A stretch of DNA of 64,000 nucleotides from Plazaster borealis (lineage: Eukaryota > Echinodermata > Asteroidea > Forcipulatida > Labidiasteridae): positions 7,757,001-7,821,000 of the forward strand of contig CM037463.1 of assembly GCA_021014325.1 (NCBI GenBank). Direction: 5' to 3'. The notes under the pieces were generated by a model. That model had not been told where the DNA came from, made no database searches, and worked only from the letters and a program-made list of their open reading frames with translations. The position numbers and the translations under genes were made by a program. Positions 12,101 to 26,500 of this stretch are shown here, one piece after another (the first letter of the stretch is position 1; each line of letters starts with the position of its first letter).

Positions 12101-15100
12101 GTGCCCTTGACAACGCGGCTTGCAACGATGCCGGCATCTCCCTGAGAGCCAATGGACGCTGCCCAAGAGGTACAGTAGCAGTTCACTGTCAAATTTGAAT
12201 TAATTCGTATACGCTAACCCGATTATTACTTGGGTCCCTGGGTACGAGGAGGAGGAATATGAGATGGGGGTTGAGCAAAGCCCACTGCAAGCAACGAGAA
12301 GAAAATGTTCGTGATCACTGCACACGACTGCATTATTATCGTGAAGTCCAAACACCAGGGCCCAATTTCATAGAGCTGCTTAAGCATAAAAAGATGCTAG
12401 ACACAACAAAATTATGCTTACCAGAATGAGGTTACCAGCCACACTACCATGTCACATGTACCATTTGTGACTGGTATCCTGCTCATTTCTGCTTAGCAGA
12501 AAATTGTTTAGCAATATTTTCTGCTTAAAGGCATTGTACACGTTTGGTAATTACTCAAAATATATATTAGCATAACAACTTACTTGGTAACGAGCAACAG
12601 AGAGCTGTTGATAGTATAAAACATTGTGAGAAACGACTCCCTCTGAAGTAACGTAGTTTTTGAGAAAGAAGTAATTTCTCACTAAAATAATAAAAACTTC
12701 TTGCAAGAGGTTTTTATTCCTACGTCTGAAAGCACACAAATTTGTACAACAAGGGTGTTTTTTCTTTCATCATTTTCTTGCAACTTCGATGACCAATTGA
12801 GCCCAAATTTTCACAGGCTTGTTATTTTATGCATATGTTGGGATACACCGAATGAGAACACTGGTCTTTGACAATTACCAAACGTGTTCAGTGCCTTTAA
12901 GCACCTCTATGAAATTGGGCCCAGAAGATAACCAGAAACACAGAACGACATTGACATCCTATGACAATTGGGAGTCCAAGTGATACATAGATGAGATTCA
13001 ATGTTACTAAATGTTGTACCATCCACATGACTCACAAACGGAAATCTCTCTTGTCATCTTACAAGATCAACGGCAGTCCTCTCCAAACAGTAACACATCA
13101 CACCTGAAGACGAGCAGAGTATACTGTTCGAAACGTCGAGACCAAACCGGCTCTTTTCAGAGCCAACAATCCTCCCAAAAGAGATTTTTACACATGGTTG
13201 TACCCGCAAGTTTACTACTACTTATAGTTACTTCTTACATCACATCTACCTATAGCAGTAGAACTAAAATAAATTTAACTGGGCTAAACACACAAGTAAT
13301 TCTACATCCAAAGCAAACCAAAATTTTGGCCTGTTGCGCAGAAACCTGTTGAGCTGCTCCACCAAAGTCAAAGAAACTGCAAACATTATAAGACCTTGGT
13401 CAGACCCAAGTTTAAAGAGTACTGTGCCAGCATATGGGATCCACACCATCAGGACAACATCAGTGGAATCTGTCCAACGTATAGCGGCCAGGTTCGTTTG
13501 TAAAGATTTCAGACGCAAAAGTATAGTGTCTCATCCATGATCGCTTACCTCGGATGGAAATCTTTTGAGGAACGCAGAACCATGTCTAGACTTTACTTTC
13601 CTTTACAAAATCCATTCATCACCAAATTGCAATTGATGTTGTCTAATACCAAGTTGATTCTAAAGGGGGCGAAATCTCAACTAGAAAAATCATCTTCAAT
13701 TTCATTAGTCCACCCTTCATTCTAAAAAGGACAGCTACATATATTCTTTCCCTCCAACAACAACTGAGTGGAACTCACTCTCCTGTAGATGTCAGGGTGG
13801 GATGCATGGGTCTTCAACACCAATAAGGGGGCATACAAATAAAATAATGTTAAAGTATTCTGCTGCGCTTGGATATTCCATATAGTGGAGTTTGATTGCA
13901 GTAACCGACGGAAACAGTAACAGAAGAACAATGAAACTCCTTTACGAAGGTGGCACATACGTTTCTTGCAATAAACTCTCGTTTTCATTAGATGTACAAA
14001 CAGTTTAATAAATAAATTGATTCAGTGTGCACGTTTATTTTCGAAGCGATTGTGAAAATGCAAACGTAAACAAAACTATAGATTCTGAAATTCACCCCAA
14101 CAGTCGTTTTCGGGTTTACAACTCTAATGTGAATATCATGTGGGCTTGTGTTTACGGATCTTTACAGAAGAAATTTGTTTTGAAAGATTGATACTGAAAA
14201 AGCCAGCACACCACAACAGGTGAATAAACAGGGTTGACTTCGAAGCATAGTCGAAGTTGGTCTTTATTATTTGTTACCTTCTCAAGTCACAAATCCCCAA
14301 TTTGACAGAGGTTGAAAGGTGCTAGAAAGTCAGAGCTTACGGCAACAACGCAGCGGGTTTCAACCTCCCAGATTGACGGGATTATGTTGCATTCTTGCAG
14401 GACTTTGAAGTCGACAATATTATTCAGAACGATTTTTTAAACAATGGTAGAGTCACTGTCAGTACATCCCGAACCACTTTAACACCTACACTGCAAAAAC
14501 TGGGTGTTAAAATGACACCATGGGTGTTGTCACATATAGATACCAATACCAAAAAAAGAAAATTACACCATAGGGTGTTGAAATAACACTAATTCCAATA
14601 CATCGGTGTTATTTTAACACCCTATGATGTTAATTTTGATTCTCTCTTCGGTATCTATATGTGACAACACCCATGGTGTCAATTTCAACACCCAAGTTTT
14701 TGCAGTGTATATTTTCATTTGAAGGTCCGCCACCTTTGTTAGGACGGTGTCTTTGTATATCTACTCTCAAATTGGCTCTGATAGGTTTGTTTTGAATGTT
14801 TTTAATTGAAACTAAAATGGCGTATGAGGCATGTAATTAAAAGTTTATTGTACAAGTTTGAACATGTTTATAACACAGTCCACTCACAAACAGAACTCCA
14901 TGAAATAGATGCAACGAATTTCACGAATGAACTTTTCAAATTAATTTACCCCATAAGGGTACAAAGTACCATACCACGAGACTTTTCAAAGCGTCATGAA
15001 TTCCAATTCATACTCCAAATGTTTTCAGAGCAAAGACGTGATCGTCCAAGGCCTAACAAAACTTAAATTACAAGGTATAAACCCAATCTTATCGACACGT

Positions 15101-18100
15101 TTTTGTTTTGGAGGCTGGAGGAGAAATGTATGCCTGATTTCAAATATCTAATTCTAATAATCTGTACCCACCATGCAGGCGATCCTCTCAACTAGTGTAA
15201 GACCATGACCTACAAAACGGAACGTTTTTGTTTTTATGACCCATTTTTGTAAAGAAAAAAAAGAGGTATAACGTTGCCCCGATTTAGGCCTCCCGTCGCT
15301 TCAAATTACAGCACCTTTACAATTCTCGATTTTATGTAGTGTTACTTACACCAGAGTTCAACCTTGCCTTGGTTGAGGTCACATGAAGAAGTCATTGTCG
15401 TCAGATTTAATTTCACAGAATTACTGAGTACAATGCTCCCAACTGGTCTTCAGTTAGCGCGCAATACAACAGAGAATATTATTATGCCTAACTTCTGTAA
15501 AAATTTGAGGTGGCATAAAGCCTCGCCTACTTCACTTTGGGCATATTCGAGGCTACTTCACGGGGGCAACAGAGGCTATTGCCCCGATGCCCAGAAGCCA
15601 TGGCTTTGGTGCCCTTTGAATTGTTCCAATACAAATATGTATTTCCCACACAGAGATACCCTTTACTGATTAAAAAATTAACTCGCCATTTTTAAGAAAT
15701 AAGTATCACACTTGATGTTCAACGAATGAAGAAAGCGCCAGGGCAAACGTATTGACAGCCCCACTTCATCTCATGACAACACCCCCCCCCCCCGCAATAA
15801 CGAGGACGCCAAGCAGTAAACACTTCACAACTAAATCCGAAAACCTTTTTGGAGAACCGGGATGCTGAACCACATGGTTGCCAAACACAATTCAAGACAG
15901 CATGGAGAAATCAATTGATTACACTGAAAGTGACAATTCATATAAGTAGACTTTGACACTGTCTTATTCAATATCCTTTTGCTACAATATACGGCATGGA
16001 AATGCAGGCCCGGGCCCATTTTCATACAGCTGCTTCAGCAGAAAATAATGCTTAACAATTTTCTGCTAAGCAGAAATGAGCAGGAAACCAGTCACAAATT
16101 GTACATGTGACATGGTAATTTGACTGGTAACCTTATTCTGGTAAGCATAACTCTGTTGTGCTCAGCTTCTTGTTGTGCTTAATTATTAATCAGCTCTATG
16201 AAATTGGGCACTGGAATTTCATCATTGAAAGGGCAAGGCCATTTTCTTTTTGAAATTGACACTTCCATTGGAAGTCGTTATTAACGTCTATGGGGAACTT
16301 TTGAAAGGGTATCAAGGCCAAGATGACCGGAGCAACAGAGGTCATGGCGTCCGTGGCTTCCGTGTTGTTCCAGACCTAGAACTGCACTGACAATATTGAA
16401 TACAAGTTATGTGTTCACTGGATGTAACTTTGAATGGTTAAAATAAAATGAATAAGTTGAAAATATAGTCTCTTAAAATAATAACCAATGATGGCAACAA
16501 TCTAACACAATCTAACACTACTTATAACGTTCTTGAAAACTATGGATTTTGGATGTAAAGAGGGCCACCGTAGCGTGTTTGAAAGGGGGTCCCTTTCTTT
16601 CTGATACCCAAAAAGATGCGAGGTGAACCGCATCGAGACTTTTGCGTTCTGGTGAGCCAGAAAACAGGCCCACTAGTCATTCCAGCAAGTACACTTGTTG
16701 GGCAACATATATAGTGATTATTCAATAGGCCATTAAACTATGACACTATTAGGTTGGGATATAAATTTTGTCGGTATAAACCCAAACCAAACGGTGCCCT
16801 CGTATAGTGTCCACCATATCTCAAAAAGGCTACCCCGGTCGCGAGATTTTTTTTCCTACGAACTTTTTGGTCCCCCCCATACGGCAAACTGTGTACAAAC
16901 TTCTTTTGATAGCGCCCTCTTTTGAATCATCCTCCTCCAGCCCATGTTAATTTCCCGTATAGGGACAAAAAGTTCGTAGGAAAAGAAATATAGCACCCGG
17001 TCTCCTACCGCATAGTGCTTCACTGTGGAAAAGAGCCGGTAAAATTGGTAAAGCTGGGAAAATATTATTCCATTGTCTATGAAGCTAAACCGTCACACTT
17101 TTTGAAATGGAATCAGATCAAACTTTTCTTTAAAAAATTACACCTCCTAACAAAAATCCCAAATGACAGGATGGGATATTAAACTTATGATAACTTAAAT
17201 ATATCATGGGGGTTGGGGGAGGGGTTTGGATTGAACGAAACTATTTCTCCCGAACCTGCTGTGGCGCCTTTTGTGTGGAGGTGAATTACTTATTCTGCGG
17301 AAAGCAGCAATTTATCTTCTTCTTTTTTTCATTAGGCATTTTTTGCATGCAATTAATATATTAATTTTCCAATAGCAGTCTGGGTACTCCACTACAAGAG
17401 GGTTATACCTCCTCTGGATGTTACCTCCATTTGTACCTTAATTATTTTCTTTTTTTCATTACTATTATAACTGTTGTTATTTAATAGGTTTTATTTTTTA
17501 GAGTTGTGCAAATGGAAATAAACCAAACAAACAAACAAATAAACTTCTGAACAATTTCTCCTGTCCCCATAATGTTCATTTCGAGTCGTCGGGGTGGACC
17601 CTTCATTAAACCCCCTCTCTTCGCTGCCCGTTGGTACTATAGGTTGGGTTATTTTTTGGGTCAGGCCTAGCGACACCTTGGACGGAAGAGGAGTAAGTTG
17701 ACACGCACTACAATTTTATACTCTGCATTTCTACAAACATTCCCTTGAGATTTTCAGACGTTGCTGACATTTTAAGGAGTGATACATGAATATCACATAA
17801 TGGTTTATACATTGTGCAACTCTTGAACTTCCGGGACCATTGTAGTCCCAACCATAATGAAGTTATACGTGGGCGGGATTTTGTTTTGTCAATTATTTTA
17901 GTAACTTACGTAGTTTATAGCTATGGAAAGTATATATGTTGTTGGGGATGTAATACTAAGTGATTAACAATACGTGAGTAAAATCAATTCAATAAAATAA
18001 CGAAGAAAACCCGAGAGTAAGACTTGACCTCCGTTTCCGGTTATACTTGTAAAAAAAGTAAGAAATTTGCCCAACCGACGGTCGTGTTGTCATTAGACGC

Positions 18101-21100
18101 ACACATTCGGACGTGATTGGCAACTGGGGTTTCTAACAGTAACAAGTTTTAATTTTGTTTCAATGTTAATTTGAACAAATTATTTGTATTATACAAAAAT
18201 GGAAAATCTATTTATAACAACTTGCTATGGGTATTTTTATTTTCAAGAATTTTGTATAAAATTAATATGATTTTAAGGGTCTGTATACGTTTGGTAATGA
18301 ACCTGAAAAATAATGGCAATGAAAACTTACTTGGTAAGACGTGCGGCAGCTTTGAATAGAAAATGCATTTTGAGAAACGTTTCACTTCGATGTACTGCGG
18401 TTATGAAAAAAAATGTGACTTTTTATCCCAACAAATTTGAATCTGTGAAGCGTTACTGACAGTAACGTTTCTCAGATTGTGTATTCCAATTGCAGATTAT
18501 TCTTCCTGCGTGGACATAACCGCTCCAGATTTTCGGCAATATCTCAAAATCGCTACTACCTTTTGAAATGAAATTTTCACAGGTTAGTTTTAATTTCATA
18601 TATAGCTTAGAGTACACGTTTATCCTTACTTGTTTTGCTATGCTGATCTCATTTGTCTTTGACCTGTATTGTTCGTATGTCTACTGTTTTGTAGTTTAAT
18701 ATGTTTTGTAGTAATGGAATACAGTACGCTCCTTGAGCCCCATATATCTTGTGCTATTTTAACTGATTATTCAACCTATGTATTTGAAGTAACATGGGTC
18801 TTTGGTTTGGGCTCTATGAGCATATCTGATTTGGGGCTCACGCTTATGAGCTTTGCTTCTTACTGAGCTCCCCTGCAGTTTACCCAAAGTGTATTTATAT
18901 CAACCTGGCTTAACTGTATTATTATTGAAACATATGCATATATTTATTATTGCCTCTATAAGATTTGACACTGGGAAAAAAAAACCTTGAAACCTCGAAA
19001 CCATGGTATATATCTACAACTTATAGGATTGAAACAAACAGTGGGTTCCAATTACCAAACGTACACCGTCCCTTTAAAAAGAAGATTTGATTTCATAGAA
19101 AAATATAGTCTTCGTTCGAGTTTCTTATTTCTCGTTTTCGATATGCGCGAGACTGGCACTGTCTAGTAAACAGTCTAGCAAAGAGTGTAAATAAAACAAA
19201 ACAAACAAACAAACAAACAGCCCAACAAATTTTTGACTGTTATTTCATTGTTTTTTTGCAGAGGTAATCCTGACGGCATTCGAGAGTAACTTTGATGCAA
19301 GTGACCCGTTGAATCAGATCGTCTTCGAAATTGTCATCGAGAGCGCCGCCGGCAGCCAGCCGGTCAATGGGCGCGACTTGTGGAAACTCGGTATCTACGG
19401 CTGCCGTTACGACGACGGATGGTGCGACAAGATCAACCACATCCCGCAGATTCTGAGCGACGATCAGGCCGCTACGCCCCTGGGCGCCGGTGACAAGATC
19501 ACCATCGGGAACATCCGGGCCGTCTTTAACGTCAGTATCATCGGATGCGACGAGCTGCGATACCTCTGCACGGAGTTCTCCAAGGGACACGACCCGCGTC
19601 CGGATTACGTATTGACCATGCCGGGCCATTTCGATTCGGCCATTATGTGCTTTGACCTCCCGTGCGTACCTGGCATCGGTACCGGTACGTAACTTGCTAA
19701 AAAGACAAAACCCAAAAGAACTCAAGAAAGTTTATCAAATAAATAGAATGCAAGGTTTTCCTCCCGAACGCTGATTTTCAAAATTCTTGATATTTTAATT
19801 ATTGTTTACAGAGGCCCCGCAAAAAAAACCAGCGTGCCGCTACGAATGCCCCGATTCTGGTCACATTGTCTGCGGGTCCGATGGGGTGACCTACGAAACA
19901 GAATGTGCCATGGACAACGAGAACCGATGTGGTGAAGACCCAAATAGCTACCTCCTACAAAGGAAGCACTATGGACCGTGCAGGACAGGTAGGCCCTACT
20001 CGAACAATATCACACCATGGCATGCAGTAGTCTGTAATTTACGCATACTATAAATGCCCGATATGGGTAGATGGTAGGCCTACCCCTAATGTTCCCGTAC
20101 TTTAAGGGCACTGAACACGTTTGGTAATTGTCAAAGACCAGGGGGTCAATTGGTCATTGAAAATGCAAGAAAATGATGAAAGAAAAAACACCCTTGTTGT
20201 ACAAATTTGTGTGCCTTCAGATAGGAATAAAAGGCTTCTTGCAAGAAGTCTTTTGTTATTTTAGTGAGAAATTACCTCTTTCTCAAAAACTGCGTTACTT
20301 CAGAGGGAGTCGTTTCTCACAATGTTTTATACTACCAACAGCTCTCCGTTGCTCCGTTACCAAGTCAGTTTTTATGCTAATGTATATTTTGAGTAATTAC
20401 CAAACGAGTACAGTGCCTTTACACACTATTTTCCTCTTGTACACAGAAAGTACTCCCCTAAAATCCTCGAAAGAATTCCTGAGATTCCAAGCACACAATG
20501 TACAATAGAGGGGCACCACCATGCACCATCGAGCATCAAATTAATTGACTATATGCTAAGTATTCAAAATACGGCTCAATATGCTAAGTATTCAAAATAT
20601 GGCTCAGACTGGTGCCACTGAATGTATAACTATTAGTTTGGTTGAATTTGATTTGAGTTTGTCCTCAGTGGAGTCAATTGAACATTAGGTACCCAACCTG
20701 AAGAAGAAAAAAAATCAAAAAGAAAAGCCAACACATCTTCCTTTCGATGACATATTTCCCACTTTCCACCTTTTCCCCCCAGGTGTTATAATTGACAGCA
20801 TATTCTGGTCAGCCCGTGGTTCTGACGGGACGAGGGTGGAGCTCGAGTCCCTCCTCATGTCCAACTCCACTGGGGAGAGCATCTCTGGCCGGAACCTATG
20901 GAAGATGGGAATCTATGGCAGTCGTTTCGAAGATGGGTCCGGTCCAAGACTCGGCTACATACCCCAACTTCTAGATGAATCACAAGCTTCTACAACTTTC
21001 GCTGCCGGAAAGTAAGGCCGCCATGCAGCAACCTCGTTCCCAGGGGTGATCGATCTCGCTGCGCCATTTATTCCCAGCATGCCTTGCAAGCTCATAACCC

Positions 21101-23565
21101 CTGGAATTGGTTCATTAAAATGTGCCAGAATCTGGTACATTTTAATTAGGCCTGTGGCCAATCCACTCTACACGCCCGCTCATGTATGGTTGCCCGCAAA
21201 AGAGGCATCAAGTCAAATAGCAACTGGTCCCCTTTCATTATTCTTTGATCTTGTGAAATGTCTGAAATGTGATGCAGTTTTGGGTGACCGTGTATAAATA
21301 TGATTCATTTGAAATGCAATAGACCTTATAGACTACTTCGCAAATATTCCGTGCGCATGCGTTAGCTGTGGAATGAGGTGCATGCTTGTCTAGTTAGCGA
21401 TCAAATGTGTCGCTAACTAGACCAGCATGCGCCTCATTCCACGGCAAATGAGCGCGTACTGAGTATTTGCGAAAAAGTCTATGCACATGATGTCATTTCA
21501 GTAGGGCGCCCTCGCCTAGAGGTCAAAAGGAGGTTGTTCATTGGCCAATCCTGTGCGCCGCGCGTACAAAAGTGTGCATTTCGATTGTTTCGTCATCGTT
21601 TTACCTCTAAGATGGCGGCTGGATGACGTCAATGCATAAGGTCCATTGATCTCTATTATATAGACCCATTGCATATGACGTCACACTCTCAAAAAGGAGG
21701 CAGATCATTGGACGATAGCTGTTCTCTGTGCGTAAAAACGTGCGCGTGACCTCAGCGTATCTGTAGCGTTTCGCGTTATGCAAGGGGGATCTATTGATTT
21801 CTATAGACCCGGAGCGCACCTCCGAACAACGCGCGTCATTTTGGGTGTCAAAACTCACTTTTGTGCATGTTTGTATACGATTTTGACACCCAAAATGACA
21901 CCCAGGATAGGCGCACGTGAGTACGCTGCGCGTTATGCAATGGGTCTATAGAGCTTTCTTTTGCAACGTCACAGCCCGAGTTTTTGCCAACCGAGGTTGG
22001 AAAACTATGGAAAGCCATAAATGCAAAGCATAAGCAGATAGTCACAGTTTGTAATATTGTTACACAAATATTCAAAAATAGTGTTGAATTTGTTGGAAAC
22101 AAAGTAACCAATCATGGTATGTATTTTTGGTTGATTGAAAGTTTACAGAAATGTTGAATTTGGACACAACATTTGTTAACACGATTGAATGTTTTGCTAA
22201 CATTCGGCCGTCCATGCCAACCAGCGCGGTTTGTTTATCAACAAAAGAAAGGTCTATTGACTGGACTGCAAAACATTCAATCGTGTTGACAAATGTTGTG
22301 TCCAAATTCAACATTTCTGTAAACTTTCAATCAACCAAAAATACATACCATGATTGGTTGCTTTGTTTCCAACAAATTCAACACTATTTTTGAATATTTG
22401 TGTAACATTATTACAAACTGTGGCTATCTGCTTATGCTTTGCATTTATGGCTTTCCATAGTTTTCCAACCTCGGTTGGCAAAAACTCGGGCTGTGACGTT
22501 GCAAAAGAAAGGTCTATAGGACACGTTGCGCCGCCATGCGTCAACGCGCGCGTATTTTCAAGATGATTTGAAAATTGAAACGCGGGGTCGTCACACCATT
22601 CTGCACGCAACGCAAACATATGAAGTTTCGTGCCGGTGTCCCAGGGAAATCTGTCCCCCCGGAGATTCTGTCCCCATACGGGAAATTAACATGGGCTGGA
22701 GGAGGATGATTCAAAAGAGGGCGCTATCAAAATAAGTTTGTGCACAGTTTGCCGTATGGGGGGACAGAATCTCCGGGGGGACAGAATCTCCTGCCACACC
22801 GGAGCAAATTTATTTGCAACAAAATTTACTCACTTTTACTCAGTTTTATAACAAGATGTGAAAGTAATCTAAGTAAAATCCAAAGGTTCACACACAACAA
22901 TGGTGAACTATTGCGCAGTTATCGGGTGTCAGAACGCCACACGCACAGATGTTCAGAAAATTTGAATTTCCATTCACCAAGTAAGTGTTTTAGTCTGTAT
23001 TTATTATGTGCTTAACGTTATATCGTAGGAGGTCCTGTTTTCAGGGCGTCCCTGAAATCGATGCAAATCTTTTACCTCTCTGCGCGCGATGTAAACAGTC
23101 CCTAGATACAATTTTTGTGGTTTGACTTGCCAATCCTTTGACCAAAACTTAGAATTATGTGAGGCTCCACTGGCAAGTTGCACTTGTATTGCAAAAATTT
23201 GTGGTATTTTAGGCATTTCTACAAGGTACAAAAATATGCCCGCCGAAAAAGTTTCATCGAACAATTTTTCAATTCACAATTCACGATGATAAAATCTTGT
23301 GACTTAAAATTCTGCTGAGCATTCTGGGGAAAAAATACAGAGGCTTAAAGAAGCCATGTGCCTTATATCATTTTCTAACAGTCTGGAGAATTTTTTTCTA
23401 AACCCTCATATCATTTATTATTAATAACATTAAAATTTAAACATTGGCTTGGTGATTCAAATATCACTGTTTATTGATATGCTTTATTATAAATGTTAAG
23501 AAACATAAAAAGAGTCAAAACTTTTTTAAAAATCAGATTTGAAAGCCAAGACTTATTGACACTTT

Positions 23566-23596
<31 letters not shown>

Positions 23597-26500
23597 TGCA
23601 AATTACCATCGTAATTTTTAAAATTAAATAACAAATATTTTGAATAAAATGAAGACAACTGCTGGCTATAGAGTCATACACAACGTCTCACTTGAAGTCA
23701 CTGCAGATGTTTCTTCTGCGTATGGCTTCACCAGGACACCATACTTTCTTGTTTGCCTCGAAAACAGGTCAAACTCAAAACACGGGGACGCTATTGAAGT
23801 CATCGAAGATCGGTGCGTGGTGTGAAAGTTTCAATGTCTATCAAGTTTTAATATATTTTTACATACTTCTTATAAACAAAGGAAGGTAATTAGGGCATCA
23901 GTTGATATATGGCATCATTATTTTTTTTTTCAATTCAAAGAAAAAGGCATAGTACATCGAAAACCGGATACGGGAGGATACTTTGACTTTTTTAAACACT
24001 AGTCTTTTGTCTTCTATCCGGATCTGTTTGATCACTGTAAGATCCTAATCGCATACGATATCTTAAATGGAATAGATTTCTCCGTATGTGTATTTTATCC
24101 AGCAAACTCCTCTGTTTTAAGGGGGTGATCATCAGACGTTACGTAAACTTTACCATGAATAGACCTAGACATTTTGCTTTAGGTTTCATGTACGTTTATG
24201 CGTACGTGAGCAAGTCACTTGCGCGTGCGTGTTTTCACTTGTGAACCGTCTAGAGCGACTACAGGGCGTGCTGCACCGTGGATCATCGAACGTGTACAAA
24301 CGCGCTCGACGTGTCCTATCCAGTCAATATAATAGAGATCAATGATAAGGTCCATTGCGACAAAGTACTTGCATTTTCACACGCGCGTACTAAGCGTCCT
24401 ATACAAGCGCCATACAAGCGCCATACAAGCGCTCTAAAGTTTTTAACAAGCGTGCACGCAAAGCAGTCACTTTTGGTTAGCCAATCAGCGCTGTTCTTCA
24501 GTACATCCCTACCAGGGGTTAGTGACGAGAGGTATCGATACGGGCGCGCTTCCCATGGTAGCTAGGCTGTAGAAGTGACCATATAGACCTTTATCATGGT
24601 GCGGCCACTCTGGTTTTCTGCCATTCATCACAATGATCACAAGGGTGCACCCCACATGAACTGCCATAGCATACAGTGCAAAATGTTAAATATTCAAAAA
24701 TCTAAAGAAAATACTTAGAAATCTCACAGCTTTTTACAGTAAAGGGAAAATTATCCAGTGACTCTTGAACTTTTATCCTCTGCTCAATTTAATATGGGGA
24801 GTCCGAAGGCTCGGAGAGTTATTCTCCCTCCAAATAATAACACTCCTGCAGCAGTGAAATTTTCCAAACGTCCGAGCATCAATCTTGAAAAATGTCCCTG
24901 CACCTCTCAGCAAATAGGACCATTTTCTTAGGTCCTATGTCATCCAAAATACACCCAGTTGGAAGTCAACCACCCCCAGGTCACAATGGGCAATACTTTT
25001 ACACTGAAACCCTTTTTTGGGACTCTCAAATTTGTCTAAAATAGACTATTTTGAGGGCCTACAAAATATTAATGAGCTCGACGCTCTATTTCTCCCTATT
25101 TAGTGGGGTGCACCCACAATGTAACCGATCTGAGGTTGGAAGGAGAAAAGTAGTCTGGTCCCTTTAAAGGGAATGAGAAGAGCTGTCATTGTCACTGTGT
25201 GAGCAGGGAACCCTATAAAGATGGCCATACAATGATAAGAGTTTATACCATAGATGACCCATGTGTGTTTTTCCTTATACAACAGTCTAGTGATATATAT
25301 TTTACTTCTTGTACCTGAATGATTTATTGTCAACGTGCGGTTGTGTACAGTCTGCAGCTTCTCTTAAACCACCAAGATTTCAATTGCAGCACCATTTTTA
25401 CCACATACCCATCTGTGATTTTTTCTTCTTCTTGCAATAGCTTTGTGGCGATGGTTTAATTCATTTAGTTTGATGCTTTTGTTGAGGCAAACTTAACTTA
25501 ACTTTACTTATTGGTTATATACTTTTATTAGAGTGAAATAGTGAAAGGAAGGACTTGGATCTTGAAACTCAATATATTTCTTTCCTGGTTTCCTACAGGG
25601 CTATTGTTATGAGTGTTGTAACAGATTTCGACGTTGCCGCAGTAGGTTGTTCACGGTACAAGTTCCTGTGCCTGGAATTTACCAGAGGAGATTCTCCCCA
25701 ACCGCCGTTCCCTTTCACGGGGAATTCAGGACCAGAAGATAACAGTGTATTCGTCGCATGTAAACTGGTTCCTTGCAATGGGCAGCCCGAACGAGAAATT
25801 CCAGGTGAATAAATTGAACTGTGTATAATATAACAAAAAACTTCTATCCTCCCGGTGTTGGCACAATTACCGGTACACTAAATATACGTTCTTCCTCACA
25901 GATGATGGTCGAAAACGAGTCTACGTCGGCGAGCTGGGTTGGGGACTTAAAGCTGGAAGTCGTCGCCCAGACGGCGAATACGACGTCACCGTCACCCTAA
26001 ACGCACAAATCCTCGGGATAGGCGACCGCGTGTCCGGCAACAACCTCGTTCGCGTTGGCCTGTTCGGCAGCAAGAACATCTACGGGGAAGGTGAAAGGTT
26101 TGCCTTCCGGAAGCAGATACTCTCGAGGAGACAGTCGTCCGTTGATCTCACACCGAACAGTAACCTCGTGATTGAGGACATCGAGACGCATTTCCCGGTG
26201 ACCGGATTGGGCTGCTCCGAGTATAGCTTTCTCTGTGTCGAGCTTGGTAAGAGTGACACGACACATCAGGAGTTCATATTGATTCCTGAAAGCCTTGATA
26301 TCAGTTCTACTGATAATACCATACTTATCTGCAAGGAGATACCGTGCAACAACCCAGGTAGGAAAATAAGTATGATTATAGAGGAAAAACTGTTGTTATT
26401 AATGTAAACATCTGCACAAGTCTTCCCCTCGGAGTTTCACACCCATTACACTTCCCATGGGAGTCCCTAAAAATGTTAACATTCAAGCTGTGTATGTAAA

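Noticed and set aside
15364..15669. 101-aa Trp/Cys-rich open frame in the 7-kb intron
   Set aside because: Part of it recurs near 49265-49325 as a dispersed repeat, and there are no splice sites or phase consistent with the host gene.
22072..22393. Two open frames with the same protein start on opposite strands
   Set aside because: They are the two arms of the fold-back element read from each strand; no codon or splice evidence supports a gene.
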